Below, piece by piece: positions 15,594 through 25,250 of a DNA stretch of 49,119 nt. The stretch is taken from assembly GCF_003182075.1 (NCBI RefSeq), contig NZ_QGTH01000016.1:1-49119 (forward strand), written 5' to 3'. The notes beneath the pieces were generated by a model. It was not told the origin of the DNA, searched no databases, and worked only from the letters and a program-made list of their open reading frames with translations. Numbering within the stretch: position 1 is the first letter of the stretch; each line of letters opens with the position of its first letter. This stretch comes from Finegoldia magna (GTDB lineage: Bacteria > Bacillota > Clostridia > Tissierellales > Peptoniphilaceae). The position numbers and the translations under genes were made by a program.

Positions 15594-16775
15594 TTGAAAC
15601 CAAATATTTACTCTGAGATTGATAAGTTAAAATCTGTAATAGTTCACAGACCGGGAGAAGAATTAAACAATTTGACTCCTGATTTTATGGAAGAGTTATT
15701 GTTTGACGAACTTCCTTACTTGGAAAATGCTATCAGAGAACATGATTTTTTCTGTGAAACTATGCGTAATGAAGGTATTGAAGTATTATACCTAGAAGAT
15801 TTGGCTGCAGAATCTATTAAACAAGATGACGTTAGAAAACAATTTATCGAAGATTTCCTAGAAGAATCGGGAAATAAATCCGCAGATGAAATCAATTTAC
15901 TAAGAGATTTACTTACAAATATTTCAGATGAGAAAGAATTGATACTTAAAACTATGGCAGGAGTTAGATTGGATGAAATCGGTATTAACGACGAAAGCGG
16001 AAGACTTTTAGCTGTTAATCCAATGCCTAACTTGTATTTCACAAGAGACCCATTTTCTTTTGTGGGAAATTGTGTAAGTATCAACAGAATGTGGTCAGAA
16101 ACTAGAAATAGGGAAACGCTTTATGCAAAATATATTTTCACTTATAATTCTAGATTCAACGATATTGAAAAGATTTACGATAGAACAGAAGACACTTCTA
16201 TCGAAGGCGGAGATATTTTAATTTTGAACAGCGAATGTGTAGCTGTTGGTATTTCTCAAAGAACACAAAAAGAAAGTGTGGACAAATTCGCTAAGAATTT
16301 ATTAGAAAAATCAGATTTCAAATTTGTTTTGTCTTTCAAAATTCCTAACAAAAGAGAATTTATGCACTTGGACACTGTGTTTACAATGATTGATAAGGGA
16401 ATTTTTACGGTTCACCCACTAATCGAAGGACCTTTGTATGTTGAAAAATTGTATCTTGAAGATAATACTTTACAAAGAGAAGTTCAAAAAGGTTCATTAG
16501 AAGATATTTTATCAACAAATTTACACGTTGATAATGTCAAAATTATAAGATGTGGTGGAACAAACCCAATCGATCAAATGCGTGAACAATGGAATGACGG
16601 TTCAAATACTTTGGCGATTGCACCAAATACTGTTATTGTTTACGACAGAAACAATGTTACAAACAGCTTGCTACAAGAAGCTGATGTAAATATAAGAACT
16701 ATTAAATCAGGCGAATTATCTAGAGGACGTGGGGGTCCAAGATGTATGAGTATGCCATTTGAAAGGGAGATGTAA
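15594..16775 (+). CDS. arcA: Arginine deiminase
   Basis: The 393-residue cytoplasmic enzyme hydrolyses arginine to citrulline and ammonia, the first step of the ATP-yielding, acid-countering arginine deiminase pathway. Family motifs are intact: FTRDPF (149-154), EGGD (204-207), HLDT (258-261) and the nucleophilic cysteine in GPRCMSMP (Cys384). Length is slightly under the usual 405-415. The start codon is TTG at 15594, supported by AAGGAGG 7 bases upstream and by alignment of the N-terminal [15 protein letters not shown] motif. The OTC gene begins 2 bases after its stop. Confidence 0.97.
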   Translation: MKPNIYSEIDKLKSVIVHRPGEELNNLTPDFMEELLFDELPYLENAIREHDFFCETMRNEGIEVLYLEDLAAESIKQDDVRKQFIEDFLEESGNKSADEINLLRDLLTNISDEKELILKTMAGVRLDEIGINDESGRLLAVNPMPNLYFTRDPFSFVGNCVSINRMWSETRNRETLYAKYIFTYNSRFNDIEKIYDRTEDTSIEGGDILILNSECVAVGISQRTQKESVDKFAKNLLEKSDFKFVLSFKIPNKREFMHLDTVFTMIDKGIFTVHPLIEGPLYVEKLYLEDNTLQREVQKGSLEDILSTNLHVDNVKIIRCGGTNPIDQMREQWNDGSNTLAIAPNTVIVYDRNNVTNSLLQEADVNIRTIKSGELSRGRGGPRCMSMPFEREM

Positions 16776-16777
16776 TT

Positions 16778-17767
16778 ATGTTAAAAGGAAGAGATTTTTT
16801 AACTTTAAAAGATTTCACTAAAGAAGAAATCGAACATTTACTAAATGTAAGTGCTGCATTAAAAGAAAAGAAAAGAATGGGTATTGTAGGAGAAACTTTA
16901 AAAGGCAAAAACATTGTTTTGTTATTTGAAAAAACTTCTACTAGAACAAGATGTTCATTTGAAACTGCTTGTTATGATGAAGGCGGTAATGTAACATTCT
17001 TAGGTATGAATGATAGCCAATTTGGTAAGAAAGAATCTGTAAGAGACTCTGCTTTAGTATTATCAAGATTCTACGATGGTATCGAATTTAGAGGATTTGA
17101 CCATGCAACTGTAGAAGAATTAGCAAAATATTCTTCAGTTCCAGTTTGGAATGGTTTAACTGATATTTATCATCCAACACAAATCTTAGCAGACTTTTTA
17201 ACTGTAAAAGAAAACATCCACAAAAATTTAGACCAAGTTAAATTCGTTTATGTTGGTGATGGTAGAAACAACATGGCAAACTCTTTAATGATTGGAGCTG
17301 CTAAATTAGGTATGGAATTTGTAAATCTTGCACCAAAAGAATTACATCCATCAAACGAAATGATGAACTCTATCCAAGAAATTGCCAAAGAATCTGGTGC
17401 TAAAATCACAGTTACAGATGATTTCAATAGCCTAAAAGGTGCAGATGTAATCTACACTGACGTTTGGGTATCAATGGGTGAAGAAGATCAATTCGAAGAA
17501 AGAATCAACTTACTTAAAGATTACCAAGTAGATATGAAGAAAATCGAAATGACTGAAAATCCTAACGTAATCTTCTTACACTGCTTACCATCTTTCCACA
17601 ACTTAGAAACTAAAGTTGGTCGTGAAATCCACGAAAAATTTGGACTGTCAGAAATGGAAGTAACTGATGAAGTATTCTACAGCAAATATTCAAAAGTATT
17701 TGATGAAGCTGAAAACAGAATGCACACTATCAAAGCAGTTATGGTAGAAACAATCGGCAATAAATAA
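16778..17767 (+). CDS. arcB: Ornithine carbamoyltransferase (catabolic)
   Basis: The 329-residue enzyme interconverts citrulline plus phosphate with ornithine plus carbamoyl phosphate. The carbamoyl phosphate loop STRTR (54-58), HPTQ (132-135) and the ornithine-binding HCLPSFH near 270 are all present. Directly after arcA (2-base gap, AGGGAGA ribosome binding site inside its end), it must run in the catabolic direction. The carbamate kinase gene arcC and the arginine-ornithine antiporter gene arcD, usual partners, do not follow: a terminator closes the unit. They are presumably elsewhere. An anabolic label (argF) would fit the sequence equally well without context. Confidence 0.96.
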   Translation: MLKGRDFLTLKDFTKEEIEHLLNVSAALKEKKRMGIVGETLKGKNIVLLFEKTSTRTRCSFETACYDEGGNVTFLGMNDSQFGKKESVRDSALVLSRFYDGIEFRGFDHATVEELAKYSSVPVWNGLTDIYHPTQILADFLTVKENIHKNLDQVKFVYVGDGRNNMANSLMIGAAKLGMEFVNLAPKELHPSNEMMNSIQEIAKESGAKITVTDDFNSLKGADVIYTDVWVSMGEEDQFEERINLLKDYQVDMKKIEMTENPNVIFLHCLPSFHNLETKVGREIHEKFGLSEMEVTDEVFYSKYSKVFDEAENRMHTIKAVMVETIGNK

Positions 17768-17781
17768 ATTTTAGATTTTTG

Positions 17782-17814
17782 AGAGATAGCTTTTGGTTAT
17801 CTCTTATTTTTTAT
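17782..17814 (+). terminator. Terminator of arcAB
   Basis: Arms AGAGATA (17782-17788) and TATCTCT (17798-17804) are followed by a T-rich tail. Confidence 0.85.
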
Positions 17815-17947
17815 TGTAAATATTGCAAAATTCTCAAATTTTTGATAAAATATCTTGTCATCGTCAATAGTTACGATTTGTCAAAAAACGTATATTATAA
17901 CGGATTTTTGATATTATATAAGTAATGATACGAATGAGAGGTGAAAT

Positions 17948-19174
17948 ATGAAAAGTTTTTACAATAGAATATTAGATTACACTACAGATCAAAAATTTAT
18001 TCTTTTGACTGCTATTGCAATGTTTATGCCGTTTTATATCGGAATTGGCGTTTTGATAGTGGATATGTTTTATTTTGTATATCAAAATAAATTCAAGGAA
18101 ATTTTTGACAAGACTAATCTGTCTGTGTTTGGATTGATCTTCGCTGTTTATTCGTTAGTAGTGAGCATTGTGTTCAACAATACTTATGGAATACTTGCGA
18201 CAGTCGGAATGTTTGTGCTTTTCGTATTTGTGCTCTTTATCAGGAAAAATATGACAGAACAATTTATGGAAGACTGTATGATAATTATAATGTTGTTTGC
18301 ATCGTTTTGTTTTTTGATAACATTGACTCAGTATTCGATAATTTTGAAGAACAATTCATTCAACTACGCTCAATTTATGAAATACATCAGCGAGAATAGA
18401 ACTACTGTTGGAACATTCTTTTTCAATGCAAATTATTATGCTATGGTTTGTTCTTTGGTTGGGATAATTAGTGCGTACAAATATTTTTCGACAGAATCAT
18501 TTGAAAGATTATTTTCTTTTGTGGTTGGGATTTTAAGCGTTTTGACTTTATTAATCACAGATTCAAGAGGAGCGATGTTTGCTAGTTTCATAGCGGTGTT
18601 TGCTCTTACAATTATGATGAAAAAAAGAAAATATACTATTGCGATTATTTCTTTATTTGCATTGGGTTTTGTTGGAATTGTTGCCGCTGGAAGAATGGAT
18701 TTGATTCCAAGAATTGACAAAATTGGTTTTGATATGGGACTTAGAAAATCTATTTGGATTAGTGCTATTGAAGCTTTCAAGAAGAATTTTGTAATAGGAG
18801 TTGGGCCACTAGGAATACACAATATTTACGCTACAATAAGAAATCGTGCAATTGTCCACTCACACAATTTGTATTTGGATATTTTGGTTAATTTTGGATT
18901 GATAGGAGCAGGATTGTTGGTTCCAATTATCTGTCAATTGTTCAAAGAAATCAAAAGCCTGTATTCAAAAAAATACACCAAAATGATTATAGCAATGATA
19001 ATTATGGTTATGATTCACAGTATGGTGGATGTTACAATATTTTGGACACAAACTTCGTTCATATTTTTAACATTTGTGGTAGGAGTTGGTGAATTATCAA
19101 CCGTTCCAGTTACAGAATTAAGCTTGTTTAAGAATAAGAAATCTTTTAATACAAAAAATATTTACGAAAAATAA
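17948..19174 (+). CDS. O-antigen ligase / Wzy family membrane protein
   Basis: This 408-residue polytopic membrane protein has roughly ten hydrophobic segments and the Wzy/WaaL C-terminal region: a large loop ending in VHSHNLYLDILVNFGLIGAG (about 302-321), whose HSHN motif is typical. Family members polymerise or ligate lipid-linked sugars on the outer membrane face of the cytoplasmic membrane. In a Gram-positive host it more likely acts on capsule, teichoic-type polymer or glycoprotein glycans; no other such genes adjoin it. GAGGTG lies 6 bases before the ATG. It is monocistronic between two terminators. Confidence 0.85.
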   Translation: MKSFYNRILDYTTDQKFILLTAIAMFMPFYIGIGVLIVDMFYFVYQNKFKEIFDKTNLSVFGLIFAVYSLVVSIVFNNTYGILATVGMFVLFVFVLFIRKNMTEQFMEDCMIIIMLFASFCFLITLTQYSIILKNNSFNYAQFMKYISENRTTVGTFFFNANYYAMVCSLVGIISAYKYFSTESFERLFSFVVGILSVLTLLITDSRGAMFASFIAVFALTIMMKKRKYTIAIISLFALGFVGIVAAGRMDLIPRIDKIGFDMGLRKSIWISAIEAFKKNFVIGVGPLGIHNIYATIRNRAIVHSHNLYLDILVNFGLIGAGLLVPIICQLFKEIKSLYSKKYTKMIIAMIIMVMIHSMVDVTIFWTQTSFIFLTFVVGVGELSTVPVTELSLFKNKKSFNTKNIYEK

Positions 19175-19185
19175 AACAAAATTTC

Positions 19186-19220
19186 AAGATAGTTGGTAAA
19201 ATTTGCCAACTATCTTTTTT
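19186..19220 (+). terminator. Terminator after the Wzy-like gene
   Basis: Arms 19186-19196 and 19206-19216 form an 11-bp stem (AAGATAGTTGG / CCAACTATCTT), ending in a T-run. Confidence 0.9.
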
Positions 19221-19245
19221 ACTTTAAAAAAAACTCAATATCAAT

Positions 19246-19251
19246 TATAAT
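19246..19251 (+). promoter_or_regulatory. -10 box of the walJ-ttcA-fprA unit
   Basis: A consensus TATAAT lies 21 bases before the walJ start, with a weak -35 (TTTAAA, 19224-19229) upstream. It follows the terminator at 19186-19220, so a new transcript must begin here. Confidence 0.5.
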
Positions 19252-19272
19252 AGTAAACAAGGAGGATTTTGA

Positions 19273-20106
19273 ATGAGTTTTAAATTTTGTTCGCTATCAA
19301 GTGGATCAAGCGGAAATAGCGAATATATAGAGACAGAACACTCCAAAATATTAATCGATGCAGGTTTTAGTGGTAAAACTATTGAAAACCTACTTAAATA
19401 TATAAACGTAGACCCAAGTAAATTAGATGCAATCTTTGTGACTCATGAACACGCAGACCACATTAAAGGAATTGGCGTGTTGAGTAGAAGATACGATTTG
19501 CCAATTATCGCAAATACTGAAACTTGGTATGCAATGGATAGCAAGATTGGAAAGATAAATGATAAAAATATTTATATCTTCGAAAATAATAGACATATTA
19601 ATTTCAAAGATTTGGATATTTTACCGATTAAAACTAGTCACGATAGCGCAAATAGTTGTGGTTATGTGATTAGCAAGGACGACAAGAAAATTTCTTTAGT
19701 TACTGATACTGGAATTATCGAAGATAGCGTGTATGAAGAAATTAAAGATTCGAATCTTTTTTTTATTGAAGCAAATCATGATGTTGATATGCTAAAGTAC
19801 GGGAGTTATCCTCCAGCATTAAAACAAAGAATATTGTCGGATCACGGACATTTGTCCAATGATTCGTGTGCGTACTTATTAGGAGATATTCTAAGAGGAA
19901 ATCATGAAGTTATTCAATTAGCGCATTTGAGTAAGGAGAATAATACTCCAAGAAAAGCGCTAAGTACTGTTGAAGATTATTTGAGGAGTTTGGGACTTGA
20001 TGTTGGAGAAGCTGTGAGTTTAGAAGTAGCTGAAAGATATAGCCCTAGTAACATAGTAGATTTAGAAAAAATGGAGATATATGCAAAGAACTGTACAAGA
20101 AGTTGA
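19273..20106 (+). CDS. MBL-fold metallohydrolase, WalJ/YycJ-like
   Basis: The 277-residue protein is a metallo-beta-lactamase fold hydrolase of the YycJ/WalJ type. The metal motif HEHADH is seen at 58-63 (THEHADHIKG), with SLSSGSSGNS at 7-16, a hallmark of this subgroup, and later His residues in TSHD and SDHGHLS. WalJ homologues have been reported as 5'-3' exonucleases with a part in DNA repair and cell division. They usually follow the walRK two-component genes, but none is seen here. GGAGG lies 7 bases before the ATG. Its 3' end overlaps the ttcA-like gene by 26 bases. Confidence 0.9.
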   Translation: MSFKFCSLSSGSSGNSEYIETEHSKILIDAGFSGKTIENLLKYINVDPSKLDAIFVTHEHADHIKGIGVLSRRYDLPIIANTETWYAMDSKIGKINDKNIYIFENNRHINFKDLDILPIKTSHDSANSCGYVISKDDKKISLVTDTGIIEDSVYEEIKDSNLFFIEANHDVDMLKYGSYPPALKQRILSDHGHLSNDSCAYLLGDILRGNHEVIQLAHLSKENNTPRKALSTVEDYLRSLGLDVGEAVSLEVAERYSPSNIVDLEKMEIYAKNCTRS

Positions 20107-20908
20107 AAGAGCAATTATAAAAAAATATAGAAAACACATTTGGTCGAAGTTTATAAAGGCCATAAAAGAATATGATTTGATTCAAGATGGAGACAAAATA
20201 GCAGTATGTATGAGTGGTGGCAAGGATAGTCTGCTTCTTGCAAAATTATTCCAAGAACTTCAAAAACACGGAATGAATAATTTTGACCTTGAATTTATAG
20301 CGATGAATCCAGGATATAGCGAAGAAAACACAAGACTTGAGAAGGAAAATTTCGAGAAACTTAACATTCCTTATCACATGTATGATACTGATGTATTTAG
20401 TGTTAGCGAGAAGATTTCATCTAACAATCCATGTTATATGTGTGCGAGAATGAGAAGAGGTGCGCTTTATTCCAAAGCAAAAGAGCTTGGTTGCAATAAA
20501 ATGGCGTTGGGACATCATTTTGATGATGTTATAGAGACTATTTTATTGAATGTTTTGTGTTCTGGAAATTATAAAACTATGATGCCAAAGCTTCACTCTA
20601 ATAACTTTGAAGGAATTGAACTTATCAGACCGATGTATTTGATTAGAGAAGAATCTGTAAAAAGTTGGTTGAATTACTCAGGATTAAAAGCATTAGATTG
20701 TGCTTGTTCTGTAACTAAGAAAACAGAAGGATCTATGAGAAAACAAATCAAACTATTGATTGCAGAATTGTCGAATAGAGGATTTACTAATGTAGAAAAT
20801 TCTATATTTAAATCCAGTGAAAATGTTGATGTATCCAGAATTCTTGGGTATGAATATAATGGAGAAAAGTATAACTTTTTGGATACTTATGGTGAAAATG
20901 ATTTATAA
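20081..20908 (+). CDS. ttcA: TtcA-family PP-loop tRNA thiolation protein
   Basis: The 275-residue protein is an adenine nucleotide alpha hydrolase of the TtcA/TtuA group, which thiolates tRNA bases (2-thiocytidine in TtcA) using ATP and a 4Fe-4S cluster. The PP-loop SGGKDS is at 45-50. A CYMC pair (Cys118, Cys121) and a third cysteine in LDCACSV near 205 are the expected cluster ligands, and GHHFDDVIETI is the TtcA signature. The start is ATG 20081 with GGAG 6 bases upstream, giving a 26-base overlap with walJ. The exact tRNA base modified is not certain in this phylum. Confidence 0.85.
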   Translation: MQRTVQEVERAIIKKYRKHIWSKFIKAIKEYDLIQDGDKIAVCMSGGKDSLLLAKLFQELQKHGMNNFDLEFIAMNPGYSEENTRLEKENFEKLNIPYHMYDTDVFSVSEKISSNNPCYMCARMRRGALYSKAKELGCNKMALGHHFDDVIETILLNVLCSGNYKTMMPKLHSNNFEGIELIRPMYLIREESVKSWLNYSGLKALDCACSVTKKTEGSMRKQIKLLIAELSNRGFTNVENSIFKSSENVDVSRILGYEYNGEKYNFLDTYGENDL

Positions 20909-20939
20909 TCGTTAATTTAGTTAATTTATAGGAGGAAAT

Positions 20940-22133
20940 ATGGGAACAGAACCAATTAAAATCCAAGAAAATTTATATTACTTGGGTGTAAATGACAGAC
21001 AAACAGAATATTTTGAAAACATGTGGCCATTGCCTTATGGAGTAGCTTACAATTCTTACTTACTTACAGGCGAAAAAACTTGCTTGATGGACACTGTAAA
21101 AGTCAGCAAAAGTGATGAATTTGTAGATAGCGTTAAAGCTATTTTAAAAGATAGAAAATTAGATTATTTGGTAATTCATCACATAGAACCAGATCATTCA
21201 GGTTCAATTCCACAAATTTTAGACCTTTATCCAGATTTAAAAATCGTAGGAAACAAGAAAACAAGATCAATGTTAAATGATTATTATGAAATTGATTCTG
21301 ACCATTTTATCGAAGTTGGAGAAGGTGACGAATTAGATTTAGGAGATAGAAAACTAACATTCTATTTAACAGCAATGGTTCACTGGCCAGAATCAATGGT
21401 TAGTTACGATGCTGAAAATAAAATTTTATTCTCCCAAGATATTTTCGGTGGATTTGGAACTAATGACGGAGCAATATTTGATGACGAATTAGATTACGAT
21501 TTAAGAAGAACAGAATTCAGAAGATATTATACAAATATCGTTGGAAAATACTCACAAATGGCTGTACGTGCTATTAACAAATTATCTTCTTTGGAAATTG
21601 AAACAATATGTCCTGTTCATGGTTGTATTTGGAGAAAACAACCTTCAAGAATTGTAGAAGATTACACTAAATGGGCAACTTATGAAGTAAATGAAGGAGT
21701 TGTAATAGCTTATGCATCAATGTATGGAAATACAGAATTGATGGCAGATCAATTAGCTAGATATTTGGCAGACGAAGGTGTTAGAAACATCGAAGTATTT
21801 GATGTAAGTAAAACTCATGAATCGTATATACTTTCAAATTGCTGGGAAAAGAAATCATTAGTATTAGGATCTTGCACATATAACAACACTGTATATCCAG
21901 TAATGAATAATTTATTGAACATTTTGAAAATGCAAAAATTAAAAAATCATGTGGTTTCTGTTTTTGGATCATTCGGATGGAGCGGTGGCGCTGTCAAAAA
22001 TCTAAAACAATTTGTTGAAGAAGGAAAATTCGAAACAACAGAAACTGTTGTAGAAGCTAAAGGTCGTATGAAAGATGAAGACGATCAAGGTCTAAGACAA
22101 ATGGCAAAAGAAATTGCAGCGAAAATTAAATAA
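20940..22133 (+). CDS. fprA: FprA-type flavodiiron protein (oxygen/NO reductase)
   Basis: The 397-residue A-type flavoprotein reduces O2 to water or NO to N2O and so protects anaerobes. The beta-lactamase-like diiron domain (1-250) has HIEPDH (81-86), His148, Asp167 and His227, the full set of iron ligands. A flavodoxin domain (about 252-397) begins with IAYASMYGNTE, the FMN phosphate loop. AGGAGG lies 5 bases before the ATG. It sits 31 bases after the ttcA-like gene and ends in a terminator, so walJ-ttcA-fprA read as one unit. Rubredoxin, the usual electron donor, is not encoded nearby. Confidence 0.95.
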   Translation: MGTEPIKIQENLYYLGVNDRQTEYFENMWPLPYGVAYNSYLLTGEKTCLMDTVKVSKSDEFVDSVKAILKDRKLDYLVIHHIEPDHSGSIPQILDLYPDLKIVGNKKTRSMLNDYYEIDSDHFIEVGEGDELDLGDRKLTFYLTAMVHWPESMVSYDAENKILFSQDIFGGFGTNDGAIFDDELDYDLRRTEFRRYYTNIVGKYSQMAVRAINKLSSLEIETICPVHGCIWRKQPSRIVEDYTKWATYEVNEGVVIAYASMYGNTELMADQLARYLADEGVRNIEVFDVSKTHESYILSNCWEKKSLVLGSCTYNNTVYPVMNNLLNILKMQKLKNHVVSVFGSFGWSGGAVKNLKQFVEEGKFETTETVVEAKGRMKDEDDQGLRQMAKEIAAKIK

Positions 22134-22141
22134 TAAACTTC

Positions 22142-22178
22142 AGAGCCAATCATTAATTTGATTGGTTCTATTTTTTTA
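22142..22178 (+). terminator. Terminator after fprA
   Basis: Arms 22142-22151 and 22160-22169 (AGAGCCAATC / GATTGGTTCT, one G-T pair) form a 10-bp stem followed by a T-run. Confidence 0.9.
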
Positions 22179-22239
22179 TTTGAAAAATGTGTTAAATTAA
22201 TAATAATTATCAAAAAAATTAAAAAAAGCGTTTTTTAGT

Positions 22240-22264
22240 GTTATTATTGAATAAAGTTGGGTAT
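22240..22264 (+). promoter_or_regulatory. Candidate fhs promoter with GGGTAT element
   Basis: GTTATT (22240-22245), 13 bases, then GGGTAT (22259-22264). The eleven bases GGGTATAAATA are identical to those in the GlsB-family promoter. No good sigma-A -35 box is found at the right distance from the overlapping TATAAA. It lies about 58 bases before the fhs start. Confidence 0.4.
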
Positions 22265-22321
22265 AAATAGCTTAGTGGTTATTAGGATAATAGCTAATAA
22301 ATAAATTTGGAGGTAATGATT

Positions 22322-23980
22322 ATGGCTACAGATGTAGAAATTGCTCAAAAAGCGAAATTAGAAAAAATCAGTGTTATCGCTGAAAAAATGGGATTAACAG
22401 AAGAAGATTACGAACAATATGGTAGATATAAGGCAAAATTAGATTTAAATCTTTTTGAAAAAAACAAAGACAAAAAAGATGGTAAATTAATTTTGATGAC
22501 AAGTATTAACCCAACTCCAACAGGAGAAGGTAAAACAACTATGAATGTTGGTTTGGCAATGGGACTTAATAAAATTGGCAAAAATGCTATCTCAGTTTTA
22601 AGAGAACCATCTTTAGGACCAAACTTTGGTATGAAAGGTGGAGCAGCTGGTGGTGGATATGCACAAGTAGTTCCAATGGATGAAATCAACATGCACTTCA
22701 CAGGTGACTTCCACGCAATCACTACTGCAAACAACTTAATTTGCGCAATGATGGATAACCACATTCACCAAGGTAATGCGTTAAACATCGATCCAAAACA
22801 AATCTTAATTAAGAGATGTATGGATATGAACGAACGTGAATTAAGAGATATAATCATAGGTGTTGGAACTAAGGGTAACGGAGTTATGCGTCAAGATGGT
22901 TTCGAAATAACTGTTGCAAGTGAAATCATGGCTATTTTATGTCTTGCAAAAGATTTGAAAGACTTAAAAGAGAGAGTTGGAAACATTCTTATAGCTTTTG
23001 ATAAAGAAGGTAAACCAGTTTACGCAAAAGACGTTAAAGCTGATGGTGCTGTAGCATTAATCATGAAAGAAGCTATCAAGCCAAACTTAGTTCAAACATT
23101 AGAACACACTCCAGCAATTATTCATGGTGGACCATTCGCCAACATTGCACACGGATGTAACTCTGTAATAGCTACAAAATTAGGATTAAAGCTTGGGGAT
23201 TATGTTGTTACAGAAGCAGGTTTCGGTGCTGACTTAGGAGCAGAAAAATTCTTCGATATCAAATGTAGAAACGACTTACATCCAAACATGGTATGTATCG
23301 TAGCTACAATCAAAGCTTTAAAACATCACGGGGAAGCAGAAGACTACAAAGTTGAAAATGTAGAAGCTTTAGAAAAAGGATATGCTAACCTTAAACGTCA
23401 TATCGAAAACATGAAGAAATACAAAGTTCCAGTAGTAGTAGCAATCAACAGATTTGCAAATGATACTGATGCTGAAATTAAGAAATTAACTGAATTGGTT
23501 GAAGCAGACGGAACAAGAGCTATTTTCTGTGATGTATGGGCAGAAGGTGGCGAAGGTGCAAAAGAATTAGCAGAATACGTTGTTGAAAATACAAAAGAAG
23601 AAAACGAATTTGAATTCTTATATGACCTTGAATTACCAATCAAAGAAAAAATCGAAAAAATTGCAAAAGAAATCTACAGAGCTGACGGTGTAGAATTTAG
23701 TGCAAAAGCTAAGAAGAAATTAAAACAAATCAAAGAATTAGGATTAGACAATTATCCAGTATGTATGGCTAAGACTCAATACTCATTCTCTGATAATAAA
23801 AAATTAATCGGAGCTCCAACTGGATTTACAATTACAGTAAGTGATTTCAAAATCTCAAGAGGTGCTGGATTTGTTGTTGCACTATTAGGTTCTGTAATGA
23901 CAATGCCAGGTTTACCAAAAGTACCTTCAGCAGAAAACTGTGATGTTTTAGATGATGGTACAGTTGTAGGATTATTCTAG
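22322..23980 (+). CDS. fhs: Formate-tetrahydrofolate ligase
   Basis: The 552-residue enzyme makes 10-formyl-THF from formate, THF and ATP, or runs backward to yield ATP. The P-loop motif [10 protein letters not shown] is at 64-73, and the FTHFS signature follows ([20 protein letters not shown] and HFTGDFHAI). Of three possible starts the ATG at 22322 is best: GGAGG lies 9 bases upstream, while the ATG at 22316 is only 3 bases from it. It stands just ahead of the glycine cleavage operon, linking formate and glycine C1 units through folate. The connecting enzymes (FolD, FchA) are not in the window. Confidence 0.97.
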   Translation: MATDVEIAQKAKLEKISVIAEKMGLTEEDYEQYGRYKAKLDLNLFEKNKDKKDGKLILMTSINPTPTGEGKTTMNVGLAMGLNKIGKNAISVLREPSLGPNFGMKGGAAGGGYAQVVPMDEINMHFTGDFHAITTANNLICAMMDNHIHQGNALNIDPKQILIKRCMDMNERELRDIIIGVGTKGNGVMRQDGFEITVASEIMAILCLAKDLKDLKERVGNILIAFDKEGKPVYAKDVKADGAVALIMKEAIKPNLVQTLEHTPAIIHGGPFANIAHGCNSVIATKLGLKLGDYVVTEAGFGADLGAEKFFDIKCRNDLHPNMVCIVATIKALKHHGEAEDYKVENVEALEKGYANLKRHIENMKKYKVPVVVAINRFANDTDAEIKKLTELVEADGTRAIFCDVWAEGGEGAKELAEYVVENTKEENEFEFLYDLELPIKEKIEKIAKEIYRADGVEFSAKAKKKLKQIKELGLDNYPVCMAKTQYSFSDNKKLIGAPTGFTITVSDFKISRGAGFVVALLGSVMTMPGLPKVPSAENCDVLDDGTVVGLF

Positions 23981-23989
23981 AAAAAATTT

Positions 23990-24049
23990 AAAGCCTGAAT
24001 TTGTGTAAATTTATTATGATTTATAAAAATTTTCTATAAATTCAGGCTT
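23990..24049 (+). terminator. Hairpin after fhs (probable terminator)
   Basis: Arms 23990-24002 and 24038-24049 (AAGCCTGAATTT / AAATTCAGGCTT) are perfect, but the loop is about 35 bases and the T tail is broken, so termination may be partial. Confidence 0.55.
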
Positions 24050-24100
24050 ATTTATTATCAGAATTAATAAATTTTGTTACAAATACTAATAACTTTTATG

Positions 24101-24109
24101 GTACAATAG
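24101..24109 (+). promoter_or_regulatory. Extended -10 promoter of the gcv operon
   Basis: TGG-TACAAT (about 24101-24109) is an extended -10 element, about 35 bases before gcvT. No glycine riboswitch fold is apparent in the short leader or elsewhere between fhs and gcvT. Confidence 0.45.
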
Positions 24110-24143
24110 TTATGAAAAGGATTATAAGTAAAAGGAGATGCTT

Positions 24144-25238
24144 ATGAGTACAAAAAAAACTCCTCTATATGAGGAACACAAAAAATTAGGTGGAAAAGTT
24201 GTTGACTTCGCTGGTTTTTATTTACCAGTTGATTATGAAGGATTACAACAAGAACACGAAGCAGTAAGAAACAACGTTGGTTTATTTGATGTAAGCCATA
24301 TGGGTGAATTTACTGTAAAAGGCAAAGACGCTTTAAAATTTATAAACTATGTTTGCACTAATGATTACACTAAATGTGCAGATGGTCAAATCCAATATTC
24401 TTTATTATTACATGAAGATGGTGGAATGGTTGATGACTTATTAGTTTACAAAAATAACGATGAAGACTTTTTAATGGTTCCTAACGCAGCCAACACTGAA
24501 AAGGACTTCAAACATATCTCTAAATATGTAGATAAGTTCGATGTTGAACTTAAAAACATCAGCGACTCTGTTGCAGAAATCGCTATTCAAGGTCCTAAGG
24601 CTGAAGAATTATTACAAAGATTAGTTGAATTTGATCTTTCAAAAATTGAATACTATCATTTTGTAAAAGATATTAAATACAAAGAATATGATGTATTAAT
24701 TTCTAGAACTGGTTATACTGGTGAAGATGGATTCGAAGTTTATGCAACTGCAGAAGCAATTGTAGACTTATGGAATGAATTATTAGAAAAAGGAAAAGAC
24801 TTAGGTGTTAAACCATGTGGTCTTGGATGTAGAGATACATTGAGATTCGAAGCAGCAATGCCTTTATATGGAAATGAACTTGCAGATGAAGTATCTCCAT
24901 TAGAAGTTGGCTTGAAATTTGCAGTTAAAATGGATAAAGACGACTTCGTTGGTAAAGCTAAAACTCAAGAAAAAGTTGATGCTGGAATCGACAAGAAACT
25001 TATTGGTATCGAAATGCAAAGCAAACGTATTGCAAGACAAGGTGCTGAAGTTCAAAAAGATGGTAAAACTATCGGTAAAGTAACTACAGGATACCTTTCA
25101 CCAACATTTGGCGTATGTTTAGCAAACGCATTTGTAGATAAATCAGCTGTAGCATTAGGTGATGAAGTTGATGTTATTATCAGAAACAAACCAACTAAAG
25201 CAACAGTTGTTAAAAGAAAATTTTTGGATAGAAAATAG
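24144..25238 (+). CDS. gcvT: Glycine cleavage system T protein (aminomethyltransferase)
   Basis: The 364-residue T protein releases ammonia from the aminomethyl-lipoyl arm of GcvH and passes the methylene to THF. Family marks include the N-terminal TPLYEEHKKLGGKVVDFAGF, GLFDVSHMGEF with the folate/catalytic region, and SRTGYTGEDGFEVY. The ATG at 24144 is chosen because AAGGAG lies 6 bases upstream; the ATG at 24138 touches the ribosome binding site. It opens the five-gene gcv operon, with gcvH 12 bases after its stop. Length matches the family. Confidence 0.97.
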   Translation: MSTKKTPLYEEHKKLGGKVVDFAGFYLPVDYEGLQQEHEAVRNNVGLFDVSHMGEFTVKGKDALKFINYVCTNDYTKCADGQIQYSLLLHEDGGMVDDLLVYKNNDEDFLMVPNAANTEKDFKHISKYVDKFDVELKNISDSVAEIAIQGPKAEELLQRLVEFDLSKIEYYHFVKDIKYKEYDVLISRTGYTGEDGFEVYATAEAIVDLWNELLEKGKDLGVKPCGLGCRDTLRFEAAMPLYGNELADEVSPLEVGLKFAVKMDKDDFVGKAKTQEKVDAGIDKKLIGIEMQSKRIARQGAEVQKDGKTIGKVTTGYLSPTFGVCLANAFVDKSAVALGDEVDVIIRNKPTKATVVKRKFLDRK

Positions 25239-25250
25239 GGGGAAAAGAAA

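Noticed and set aside
22134-24143. Glycine riboswitch near fhs or gcvT
   Set aside because: No tandem aptamer-like conserved stretches were found by eye in either intergenic region.
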